From Bacteroidaceae bacterium (GTDB lineage Bacteria > Bacteroidota > Bacteroidia > Bacteroidales > Bacteroidaceae), in assembly GCA_017965425.1 (NCBI GenBank), contig JAGCPY010000009.1, positions 1 through 36,971 of the forward strand: a DNA stretch of 36,971 nt, in the 5' to 3' direction. This document shows, piece by piece, positions 24,092-33,000 of the stretch (position 1 is its first letter; each line of letters begins with the position of its first letter). The notes beneath the pieces were generated by a model. That model saw only the letters and a list, made by a program, of their open reading frames with translations, searched no databases and was not told the DNA's origin. The position numbers were made by a program, and so were the translations under genes.

Positions 24092-26025
24092 TGGACAAAA
24101 ACACCGTCACAGGATTCATCCTCATGGCCGCTGTGCTCGTCGCTTTCTCATGGTACAGCCGACCCAGTGAGGCACAACTTAAAGCACAACGAGAACGCGA
24201 CTCCATTGCCGCCCTTCAACTCGCAGAAGCACAAAAGGCAGCGGAAGCCGCTAATGAAAGTGCTCTCAGTAGTGTCTCTTCTGAAACCCAAACTCCTCTC
24301 GATTCTGCCAGCATTCTCTTTGCTGCCAGCCAGGGCTCCGAGCAGCTGGTAACACTCGAAAACGACCTTGTCCGCATCACCATCAACACCCGTGGTGGCA
24401 TGATAGAGGACGCAGAGCTGAAGAACTATCAGGATCAGGAGAAGCAGAATGTGCATCTTGTCAGCGCTAAGGATGCTAAGATGATACTCTCCCTTGCTGG
24501 CAAGAATGAGAACATCGTCACCAGCGACCTCTATTTCCAGCCTATCACCCCATCCGTCAACCAAACCTCTGCCGCCACCAACAATCAGTCGGTGCTCGGC
24601 GGTTCACCTGCCGAGAATAGCGTCACCCTCCGTCTGCCCCTCGCAGGAGGTTCTCTCGACATCGATTACAGCCTCCGTGCTGATGCCTACATGGTGGACA
24701 TGGTGGTTCGTGCCAACGGCATTGCCAACCTCTTTGCTCCCTCCATGAAAACCCTCGACATCCAGTGGAACGACCGTGCCCGCCAGCTCGAGAAAGGTTT
24801 TGACTTCGAGCAGCGTTACGCCTGCATCCGGTACCATGAGGCAGACGGCGATACCGACAATCTCTCCGAGACATCAGACAAGGAAGAGGACATCGAAGAG
24901 AACCTCGACTGGGTTGCTTTCAAGAATCAGTTCTTCTCGGCTGTTCTTATCAGCCATCAGCAGTTCCATGATGCTCACCTTAAATCCCAACTATATAAGA
25001 AAGGTCAAGGCTACCTGAAGAACTATGAGGCTACCCTCCAAACCGCATTTGACCCCACAGGTGCTCAGCCTACACAGCTTCAGCTCTATTTCGGTCCTAA
25101 TGACTTCCATACGTTGAAAGCCCACAACGACCTTAGCCTCAACGCCGATAAAGATCTGGAACTCGAAGACCTCGTCTATCTCGGATGGCCTATCGTCCGC
25201 TGGGTCAACCGCTGGTTCATCATCTATCTCTTTGATTGGCTCAAGGGGCTCGGACTCCACATGGGACTTGTCTTGCTCTTGCTGACCATCATCGTCAAGG
25301 CACTCGTCTATCCAGCCACAAAGAAGAGCTACATGGCCAGCGCCCGGATGCGCGTTCTCAAACCCAAAATCGACCAGCTGAACGCCAAATATCCAAAGCA
25401 GGAAGACGCCATGAAGAAACAGCAGGAGATGATGCAACTCTACAGCCAGTACGGCGTTTCGCCCATGGGAGGCTGTCTGCCGATGCTCATACAGATGCCT
25501 ATCTGGATTGCCCTCTTCAACTTCGTGCCTAACGCCATCGAGTTGCGCGGACAGAGTTTCCTATGGGCAGATGATCTCAGTGCCTACGATGATGTCATCC
25601 ATTGGGGCAAGGACCTCTGGCTCATCGGTGATCACCTCAGCATCTTCTGCGTGCTCTTCTGCGTCATGCAGATTGCCAATACTTGGATTTCCATGAAGCA
25701 ACAGCAGAACGCCATCATGTCCCCTGAGCAAGAACAATCCATGAAGATGATGAAATGGATGATGTACCTCATGCCGCTCATGTTCTTCTTCATGTTCAAC
25801 ACCTACTCGTCCGGCCTCAACTATTACTATTTCCTCTCGGGTCTCACCAGCATCCTCATCATGTGGTTCCTGCGTAAGACCACCAACGACAGCCGCCTCT
25901 TGGCTGAGTTGGAAGCCTACAAAGCCAAGAACGCCAACAATCCTAAGAAGCAGTCTGGAATGGCCTCACGCCTCGAAGCCCTGCAGAAGATGGCTGCCGA
26001 ACAGCAGCGGCAGCAAAAGAGGTAA
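24091..26025 (+). CDS. yidC: Membrane protein insertase YidC
   Basis: It inserts and folds inner-membrane proteins, alone or with SecYEG. The product is 644 residues, with the Gram-negative form. It begins with an N-terminal membrane segment (VTGFILMAAVLVAFSWYS) and a long periplasmic domain (about residues 30-370). The conserved insertase core follows with five hydrophobic segments, starting near GLGLHMGLVLLLLTIIVKAL, and a cytoplasmic coiled-coil (KPKIDQLNAKYPKQEDAMKK). The SPMGGCLPMLIQMPIWIALF segment is diagnostic. The tail is rich in Lys, Arg and Gln (EQQRQQKR), which would suit ribosome contact. Confidence 0.97.
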   Translation: MDKNTVTGFILMAAVLVAFSWYSRPSEAQLKAQRERDSIAALQLAEAQKAAEAANESALSSVSSETQTPLDSASILFAASQGSEQLVTLENDLVRITINTRGGMIEDAELKNYQDQEKQNVHLVSAKDAKMILSLAGKNENIVTSDLYFQPITPSVNQTSAATNNQSVLGGSPAENSVTLRLPLAGGSLDIDYSLRADAYMVDMVVRANGIANLFAPSMKTLDIQWNDRARQLEKGFDFEQRYACIRYHEADGDTDNLSETSDKEEDIEENLDWVAFKNQFFSAVLISHQQFHDAHLKSQLYKKGQGYLKNYEATLQTAFDPTGAQPTQLQLYFGPNDFHTLKAHNDLSLNADKDLELEDLVYLGWPIVRWVNRWFIIYLFDWLKGLGLHMGLVLLLLTIIVKALVYPATKKSYMASARMRVLKPKIDQLNAKYPKQEDAMKKQQEMMQLYSQYGVSPMGGCLPMLIQMPIWIALFNFVPNAIELRGQSFLWADDLSAYDDVIHWGKDLWLIGDHLSIFCVLFCVMQIANTWISMKQQQNAIMSPEQEQSMKMMKWMMYLMPLMFFFMFNTYSSGLNYYYFLSGLTSILIMWFLRKTTNDSRLLAELEAYKAKNANNPKKQSGMASRLEALQKMAAEQQRQQKR

Positions 26026-26091
26026 CATGTCTGCAACCCCTCATTCTTACGAGAGAGTAGCTTTTAAAAAGATTTAAATCCATAATTTTTT

Positions 26092-28377
26092 ATGCTTAAC
26101 TTCAAAGAGCTTATAGCTAAAGTAAATACCCCCTCCCTCAAAGAGAAGGTGAGGGGTGGGTCTTTTCTTTTTATTTTCATCTTAACCGCCATGACAGCCT
26201 GCAAGAAAGAACAGAAGCCCGTCATCACGCGTAGCAACATCCAGCTTCAGAGCGACACACTCACCCCCGAAGCACTATGGGCGATGGGTCGCATTGGCTC
26301 TTATGCTATTTCACCTGACGGCCAGCGCGTTGCTTATCAGGTCACATACTACAGTGTGGAAGAGAATCGCAGCAACGCTGTCATCTATTGCCAGGCACTA
26401 ACGGACACCGAACCCACTTTCCTCGGTCCTGGCAGCGACCCCATCTGGTTCAGCAACAACAAACTGGCCTTCGCCAGCAAGGGAGAAATCTGGACCATGA
26501 ACGCCAAGGGAAAATCCCGCAAGCAGCTCACCAAGACCGGTGGCGCCGTCGAGGGCTTCCTCTTCTCTCCCGACTTTAAGAAGGTCATCATCATCAAATC
26601 CATCCCCTTCCACGACATCATTCAGGAGCGACCTGCCGACCTGCCCAAGAGCACAGGCATGGTCATCACCGACCTCATGTACCGTCATTGGGATCACTAC
26701 GTCGAGAACATCCCGCACCCCTTCGTCTGCTCCGTGAATGGCGACGGTACCGTCAAGGAAGCTTTCGACATCCTCGAAGGCGAACCCTATGAGTGTCCTA
26801 TGGAACCTTTCGGCGGCATCGAGCAGCTGGCTTGGTCGCCCGACTCGAAGTTCATCGCTTTCACCTGCCGCTGCAAGACCGGCATCGACTACAGCATCAG
26901 CACCGACTCCGACATCTTCCTTTACGATGTGGAGAGCGGCGACATGGATAAGACCAAAAACCTCTGCAAGAACGGAGGCGAGTTTGATTGCGTGCCCGAT
27001 GGAGGCTTCGTCGGCAGTCCTGACAACACATGCAATCCCACCAAGTCTCTCAAAAACCAGTACATCAACCAGGCCAAGGATTTGAAGGGCTATAATGTCG
27101 GTTATGACACGAACCCCAAGTTCTCCCCCGATGGTCGCTATGTTGCCTGGCTCTCTATGGAACGTGACGGCTACGAGGCAGACCGCCAGCGCCTCTGCAT
27201 CTGTGACCTCCAGACAGGTGAGAAGCGTTATGTCACAGAATCCTTCGACAGCAACGTCGATGACTTCGTCTGGGCTGACGACAGCCACACCTTATATTAT
27301 ATAGGTGTATGGCACGCCACCGTCAACCTCTACCGCACCAACCTCAAGGGTGAAGTGAAACAGCTCACCAACGACCAGGCCGACTGGGGAGCTCTTCAGC
27401 TGGTGCCCAACCAGCCCCCTCAGTCGTCCACCGAGGTTGACGCGCCTGTCCGACTCTTGATGGAGCGCCACGACTACTTCCATCCTGCCGACCTCTATGT
27501 GGTCAGTGTGCTCGACGGTTCCGCCGTCGAGATCACCCGTCTCACCCACGAAAACGACCACATCCTCTCCCAGCTCGCTCCCGGCAGCTCCGAAGCCCGC
27601 TGGTGCAAGACCACCGACCACCAAGACCTCCTCTATTGGGTCATCAAGCCCCCTCACTTCGACCCCTCGAAGAAATATCCCACCCTCCTCTTCTGCGAAG
27701 GCGGCCCGCAGTCACCCGTCTCGCAGTTCTGGAGCTACCGCTGGAACTTCTACATCATGGCCTCTCAAGGCTACGTCATCATCGCTCCCAACCGCCGTGG
27801 CCTCCCTGGTTTCGGACAGGAATGGCTCGAAGAAATCTCCGGCGACTGGACAGGACAATGTATGCTGGATTACCTCAGCGCCATCGACGACGCCTGCGAC
27901 AATCTCCCATACGTCGACCGTGACCGCCTCGGTGCCGTCGGTGCCAGTTTCGGCGGCTTCAGCGTCTATTATCTCGCCGGACATCACGACAAACGCTTCA
28001 AGTGCTTCATCGCCCACGACGGTGCCTTCAACCTCGAAGCCATGTACACCGAGACCGAAGAGAACTGGTTCAGCAACTGGGAGTATGAAGACGCTTACTG
28101 GAACCACGACCGTTCGGCCAATGCCGACCGCACCTACAAGAACTCGCCCCACCTCTTCGTCGACCAGTGGGACACCCCCATCCTCTGCATCCACGGCGAG
28201 AAAGACTACCGCATCAACGCCACCCAAGGCATGAGTGCCTTCAACGCCGCCCGTATGCGGGGCATCGAGGCCGAACTCCTCCTCTATCCCGACGAAAACC
28301 ACTGGGTGCTCAAGCCCCAGAACGGAATCCTCTGGCAGCGCACCTACTTCAACTGGCTTGCACGCTGGTTGAAGTAG
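26092..28377 (+). CDS. S9-family (prolyl oligopeptidase/DPP-type) peptidase, lipoprotein
   Basis: The product is 761 residues. After an unusual N-region it has a hydrophobic core and lipobox (FLFIFILTAMTAC), so it is likely a periplasm-facing lipoprotein. Residues about 60-480 are WD40/beta-propeller-like repeats (ISPDGQRVAYQ, FSPDGRYVAW, WSPDSKFIAF). The C-terminal alpha/beta hydrolase has the triad S619 in GASFGGFSV, D705 in HGEKDYRI and H737 in DENHWV. The family cleaves short peptides, often after proline or alanine. The N-terminal segment NTPSLKEKVRGGS is encoded by a REP-like palindrome (26127-26166), and no later start precedes the signal peptide. Codon use is strongly C-ending. Confidence 0.9.
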   Translation: MLNFKELIAKVNTPSLKEKVRGGSFLFIFILTAMTACKKEQKPVITRSNIQLQSDTLTPEALWAMGRIGSYAISPDGQRVAYQVTYYSVEENRSNAVIYCQALTDTEPTFLGPGSDPIWFSNNKLAFASKGEIWTMNAKGKSRKQLTKTGGAVEGFLFSPDFKKVIIIKSIPFHDIIQERPADLPKSTGMVITDLMYRHWDHYVENIPHPFVCSVNGDGTVKEAFDILEGEPYECPMEPFGGIEQLAWSPDSKFIAFTCRCKTGIDYSISTDSDIFLYDVESGDMDKTKNLCKNGGEFDCVPDGGFVGSPDNTCNPTKSLKNQYINQAKDLKGYNVGYDTNPKFSPDGRYVAWLSMERDGYEADRQRLCICDLQTGEKRYVTESFDSNVDDFVWADDSHTLYYIGVWHATVNLYRTNLKGEVKQLTNDQADWGALQLVPNQPPQSSTEVDAPVRLLMERHDYFHPADLYVVSVLDGSAVEITRLTHENDHILSQLAPGSSEARWCKTTDHQDLLYWVIKPPHFDPSKKYPTLLFCEGGPQSPVSQFWSYRWNFYIMASQGYVIIAPNRRGLPGFGQEWLEEISGDWTGQCMLDYLSAIDDACDNLPYVDRDRLGAVGASFGGFSVYYLAGHHDKRFKCFIAHDGAFNLEAMYTETEENWFSNWEYEDAYWNHDRSANADRTYKNSPHLFVDQWDTPILCIHGEKDYRINATQGMSAFNAARMRGIEAELLLYPDENHWVLKPQNGILWQRTYFNWLARWLK
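26127..26166. repeat. REP-like palindrome inside the peptidase coding region
   Basis: ACCCCCTCCCTC at 26128-26139 faces GAGGGGTGGGT at 26151-26161. It is the same family as the intergenic copy at 9337-9376 but is translated in frame within the N-region of the signal peptide. Confidence 0.6.
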
Positions 28378-28441
28378 GCGCTACGCCGCCACACAGCTCT
28401 CACAAGCAACCGTCAACCCTTAACTAATAAACCACTTGTTT

Positions 28442-29596
28442 ATGGCAAACAGATTCATCCTCAACGAAGTATCGTACTTCGGCCCCGGCGCACGCAAGGA
28501 ACTGCCCGGCGTAGTAGCCCGTCTCGGCTTCAAGAAAGCCCTCGTCGTCACCGACAAAGGACTCATGCAGTTCGGCGTAGCCAAGAAAGTGCTCGACGTC
28601 ATGGACGAGGCAGGCATCGCCTACGAGATTTTCGACGACGTCAAGCCCAATCCCACCGTCACCAATGTCAAGAATGGCATCGAAGCCTGCAAGCGTGCAG
28701 GTGCTGACTTCATCGTAGCCATCGGCGGAGGCTCCAGCATGGACACCGCAAAGGGCATCGGCATCGTCGTCAACAACCCCGAGTTCAGCGACATCATCTC
28801 ACTCGAAGGCGTAGCCGACACCAAGAAGAAGTCACTCCCCATCATCGCACTCCCCACCACAGCGGGCACCGCCGCAGAGACCACCATCAACTACGTCATC
28901 ATCGACGAAGCCCGTCAAGCCAAGATGGTATGCGTGGATCCTAACGACATCCCCGGTGTCGCCATCATCGACGCCGAGCTCATGTACTCCCTTCCCAAGA
29001 GCCTCACTGCCGCCACCGGCATGGACGCCATGACGCACGCCATCGAAGGACTCATCACCAAAGCCGCATGGGAACTCTCCGACATGTTCGAGGTCAAGGC
29101 CATCGAGATGATCTACAAGTACCTGCCACTGGCCGTCGACGAACCTACGAACCCCGTCGGCCGCGACGGCATGGCCGTGGCACAGTATGTCGCAGGCATG
29201 GCCTTCTCCAACGTCGGCCTCGGCGTCGACCACGGCATGGCACATCCCCTTTCCGCCCTCTTCGACGTACCCCACGGCGTTGCCTGCGCCATGCTCCTGC
29301 CCACCGTCATGCGTTTCAACATGCCCGCCGCCAAGGCCAAGTACGTTGACATCGCCAAGGCATGTGGCGTCTATGAAGCAGGCATGAGCATCGACGAGGC
29401 TGCCGAAGCCGCTTGCCGTGCCATCGAAGACCTCAGCGCACGTGTCGGCACCAACAAGCGTCTCACCGACCTCGGCATCACCGAAGCCGACATACCCGCC
29501 CTGGCCGACCAGGCCATTGCCGACGTCTGCACGCCCGGCAACCCACGCGAGGTAACACGCGACGACATCGTAGCCCTTTATCGTCAGATTCTCTGA
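28442..29596 (+). CDS. fucO: Iron-containing alcohol dehydrogenase, lactaldehyde reductase-like
   Basis: The product is 384 residues from the ATG at 28442 (MANRFILNEVSYFGPG). A TTG two codons earlier also opens the frame. It is a group III iron-dependent alcohol dehydrogenase; the length and sequence pattern fit FucO, which reduces lactaldehyde to 1,2-propanediol with NADH. The nucleotide loop is AIGGGSSMDTAKG. The metal ligands expected for FucO are present: D195 and H199 in GMDAMTHAIEG, H264 and H278 in GVDHGMAHPLSALFDVPHG. No fucose or rhamnose genes are adjacent, so the natural substrate is uncertain. A strong hairpin follows. Confidence 0.9.
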   Translation: MANRFILNEVSYFGPGARKELPGVVARLGFKKALVVTDKGLMQFGVAKKVLDVMDEAGIAYEIFDDVKPNPTVTNVKNGIEACKRAGADFIVAIGGGSSMDTAKGIGIVVNNPEFSDIISLEGVADTKKKSLPIIALPTTAGTAAETTINYVIIDEARQAKMVCVDPNDIPGVAIIDAELMYSLPKSLTAATGMDAMTHAIEGLITKAAWELSDMFEVKAIEMIYKYLPLAVDEPTNPVGRDGMAVAQYVAGMAFSNVGLGVDHGMAHPLSALFDVPHGVACAMLLPTVMRFNMPAAKAKYVDIAKACGVYEAGMSIDEAAEAACRAIEDLSARVGTNKRLTDLGITEADIPALADQAIADVCTPGNPREVTRDDIVALYRQIL

Positions 29597-29623
29597 ACGC
29601 GCTTCCTTTATCTCTTAGAAATC

Positions 29624-29661
29624 ACGCGGCAGCTGGTGTCCTGATACATCAGCTGCCGCGT
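29624..29661. terminator. Bidirectional hairpin terminator after fucO
   Basis: A 16-bp stem (12 perfect GC-rich pairs ACGCGGCAGCTG/CAGCTGCCGCGT, then four more with one G-T) closes a 6-base loop. It sits between fucO and the convergent small frame at 29801-29953. The U-tract is weak on both strands. Confidence 0.7.
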
Positions 29662-29800
29662 ATGTTTGAAGTCTGACGTGACAGCCAGACTTTCACATAT
29701 TGGAGCTGGTTCCCCGACAACTCCTCGCTTCAGCCGCTTCACGCAGACAGATGGTTGGTTTACTTTTGATGCACAAATGGTGGGGGCGTGCTCCTCCATT

Positions 29801-29953
29801 TTAGCCAAACTTCAAATTCGGTAACTCCTTGACGATGAGGACGGTCAGAACCGAAACGTTGATGACGGAGAGCAACTGGTCGAGGATGTAGCGGGGTTGG
29901 TTGTGTTCGCGTTCCCAGATGGAGTACAAGCCCGAGAAGGACGTTCTGACCAT
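29801..29953 (-). pseudogene. Small ORF, probable 3' stub of a host gene at the edge of the CRISPR locus
   Basis: An ATG at 29951-29953 opens 50 codons, MVRTSFSGLYSIWERE to IVKELPNLKFG, with a hydrophobic stretch LLSVINVSVLTVLIV. Codons are strongly C-ending (ttc, ggc, tac, atc, gac), like the housekeeping genes and unlike the cas genes. There is no TAnnTTTG upstream, and the sequence turns AT-rich immediately before the ATG. I do not recognise the protein. It is either a genuine small membrane protein or the C-terminus of a gene cut when the CRISPR locus arrived. The rest of 29662-30006 shows nothing further. Confidence 0.4.
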
Positions 29954-30006
29954 ATAGAAATAGGTTTATAATATTTATTACACATCACTAAAATTTTTAT
30001 GTTTTT

Positions 30007-30038
30007 TTTGTTTGTTTCATTGTAATGATATACCTTTG
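30007..30038 (+). promoter_or_regulatory. Promoter of the cas12a operon
   Basis: TTTG (30007-30010), a 20-base gap, then TACCTTTG (30031-30038) fit the Bacteroidetes -33/-7 arrangement. The cas12a ATG follows 29 bases later. No other promoter was seen within the four-gene run. Confidence 0.65.
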
Positions 30039-30067
30039 CCGCAACGAACCCTAAAAACATAAGTATT

Positions 30068-33000
30068 ATGAACAAATTCACCAACCTTTATTCCGTAGAT
30101 ATTACACTACGCAACTCATTGATTCCTATAGGGGAAACCCTTGAAAACATGACCCAGCGTTCTTACATTGAACATGATGAGCAACGAGCTGAGGCATATA
30201 AATTAGTGAAAGGCATCATTGATGATTACCATCGGGCCTTTATTGATTCACGCCTTGCACATTTTGAATTGCGTGTAAATAGTCGTGGAGCCTTCGATTC
30301 CATAGAAGAGTTCGCTACCTTATATAATATTAGACGTGATAAAAAGCGCGACAAGGAGTTCACTACTGTTAAAAAGAATCTTAGAAAAGCTATTTCACAA
30401 CAGCTAACGAAGTGTGATGCTTATGGAAGAATCGACAAGCGAGAACTGATTCGGGAGGACTTGCCCTATTTCATCGATTCTTTAGATATCTCAGAAGATG
30501 AAAAGGAGGAGAAGAAGAAGCAGGTTGAACAGTTTGCGAAGTTTGCAACTTATTTCAGCAATTTTCACACCAACCGAGCCAATATGTATGTGGCAGATGA
30601 GAAATCCACAAGTATAGCTTATCGCCTCATCAACCAGAACTTACCTGTATTTTTGGACAACATGAAAGTCTTTGCGATGCTCAAGGCCATTGGATTTGAG
30701 GATGAATTGGATGCAATCTATTCCGATATGGAAGAAAAGCTGAATGTTCAGTCGTTGGATGAGTTGTTCCAACAAGACTATTATTCAATGCTTCTCACAC
30801 AACGGCAAATTACGGTTTACAATGAGGTCATTGGTGGGCGTTCTGAAAAAGATGGCAAAAAAGTAAAAGGATTGAATGAGTATATCAATTCACACAATCA
30901 AGATCACCCGACTGCCAGATTACCCTTCCTTCGCCCGCTATACAAACAAATATTGAGCGACCGAGTTTCTATGTCCTGGCTTCCGGAAGCTTTCGTCAGT
31001 GACGAGGAAATGATTCATGCAATCAATATCTTCCACCAGAACATACATCCCCTTCTATGGGGACCAATGGATGATGCGGGAGAACCCTTGAAAAATATTC
31101 TCTCTCAGATAGACACCTTTGATACCGAACACATCTTCATCACCAACGACTCCGCTCTCACAAATATCTCTCAGCGTTTGTTTGGACAATACAATCTGAT
31201 TACAGATGCGCTTTTGAAGCGCTTATCACAACAAACGCCAAGGAAAAGAGGCCGTAAGCCTGAGAGCGATGAAGCATACGAGGAGCGTATCAGAAAAGCT
31301 TTCAAAGCCATCAAAAGTTTTAGCATCGCAGAAATCAATGAAAGTCTGAAATCCTACATGGAGGAAGAGACATATAAAGATGTTTCATCTTATTTCCGTG
31401 CCATGGATGAGCGAAACGACGAGCATGTGCAGCAGGCCAATATTTTCAACAGAATTGAACACGCCTATACTGAGGCAAAACCCTTCTTAAACAAACAGCG
31501 CGCCAGCAACTCGCCCTACAATCAAGACGATGATGCCATCAAATGTATCAAGGCACTATTGGAAGCTTACAAGACTTTGCAAAGATTCATCAATCCACTC
31601 GTCGGATCTGGTGAAGAAAGCAGCAAAGATGATATGTTTTATGGAGAATTCATGCCCATCGTAGAAGAGTTGAAGAATATCACGCCTCTTTATAACAAGG
31701 TTCGAAACTGGCTGACCCGCAAACCCTATTCAACGGAGAAGTTCAAGATTTGCTTCGACAACAGTTCTTTCTTGAGCGGTTGGCCACAAGACTACGAGAC
31801 CAAGGGGGGATATATTGCAGAGCACAACGGACTCTATTACTTATTCATCAATGAAGTAAGGCTCAACGAGAATCAGATAGGATTCCTGTGCGACCACCCT
31901 GATGAAGACAACGCTTCACGCATTCTTCTTGATTTCCAGAAGCCTGATTACAGAAATATTCCTCGATTCTTCATTCGCTCCAAAGGTGATAACTTTGCCC
32001 CCGCCGTAGAGAAATACGGTTTGCCTATAGCTTCAGTAATCGATATATACGACCAAGGAAGATTCGAGACAGAATACAGGAGCATCAATTCGGATGATTA
32101 CTATAGGTCACTCCACAAACTAATTGATTATTTCAAATTGGGATTCACACGCCATGAGTCGTATAAGCATTATACTTTCCAATGGAAGCCAACGAATGAA
32201 TACAATGACATATCACAATTCTATCACGACGTAGAAGTGTCTTGCTATCAGCTTAAGCGAATACCCATTAACTGGAACCACCTTCTGGAACTGGTCAGAC
32301 AAGGAGCTGTCTATCTCTTCCAAATCTATAACAAGGATTTCTCCACCCAAAGCAAAGGCAAAGGTACGCCCAACCTTCACACCCTCTATTGGCGTATGCT
32401 CTTCGATGAACGGAATGCCCAGAATCTTGTATACAAACTGAATGGTCAAGCAGAAATTTTCTTCCGACATGCCAGCATCAAGCCCGAAAACAAGGTTGTT
32501 CATAAGGCTAACCGTCCTATCGAAAACAAGAATCCTTTACGCAAACCAGTAAAGCCAAACAGTAGTTTCCCGTATGAGATAACCAAAGATAAACGTTATA
32601 CACTTGACCATTTTGAGTTTCACGTGCCTATCACCATGAATTTCAAGTCGCCAGGAATCAACAACGTCAATCCCATCGTCATCGACAAGATCCGAAAAGG
32701 AGAAATCACCCATGTCATTGGCATTGACCGGGGAGAGCGTCATCTGCTATATCTGTCTCTCATTGATTTGAAAGGTAAGATTATCCATCAAATGACACTC
32801 AACACCATCAGTAACCAATGGGCAGAAGGGAAAATAGACACTGACTATCAGAAACTACTTGGCCAAAAAGAAGGAAACCGTCTGGAAGCACGTCGAAACT
32901 GGAAAACCATAGAGAACATCAAGGAACTAAAAGAAGGATATTTGAGCCAAGCCATACACCTCATAGCACAGCTTATGGTGGAGAACAAGGCCATTGTCGT

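Noticed and set aside
29608-29808. 66-codon minus-strand frame next to the fucO terminator
   Set aside because: It covers the 16-bp terminator hairpin and has no domain pattern or promoter. The adjacent frame at 29801-29953 has far better codon use.
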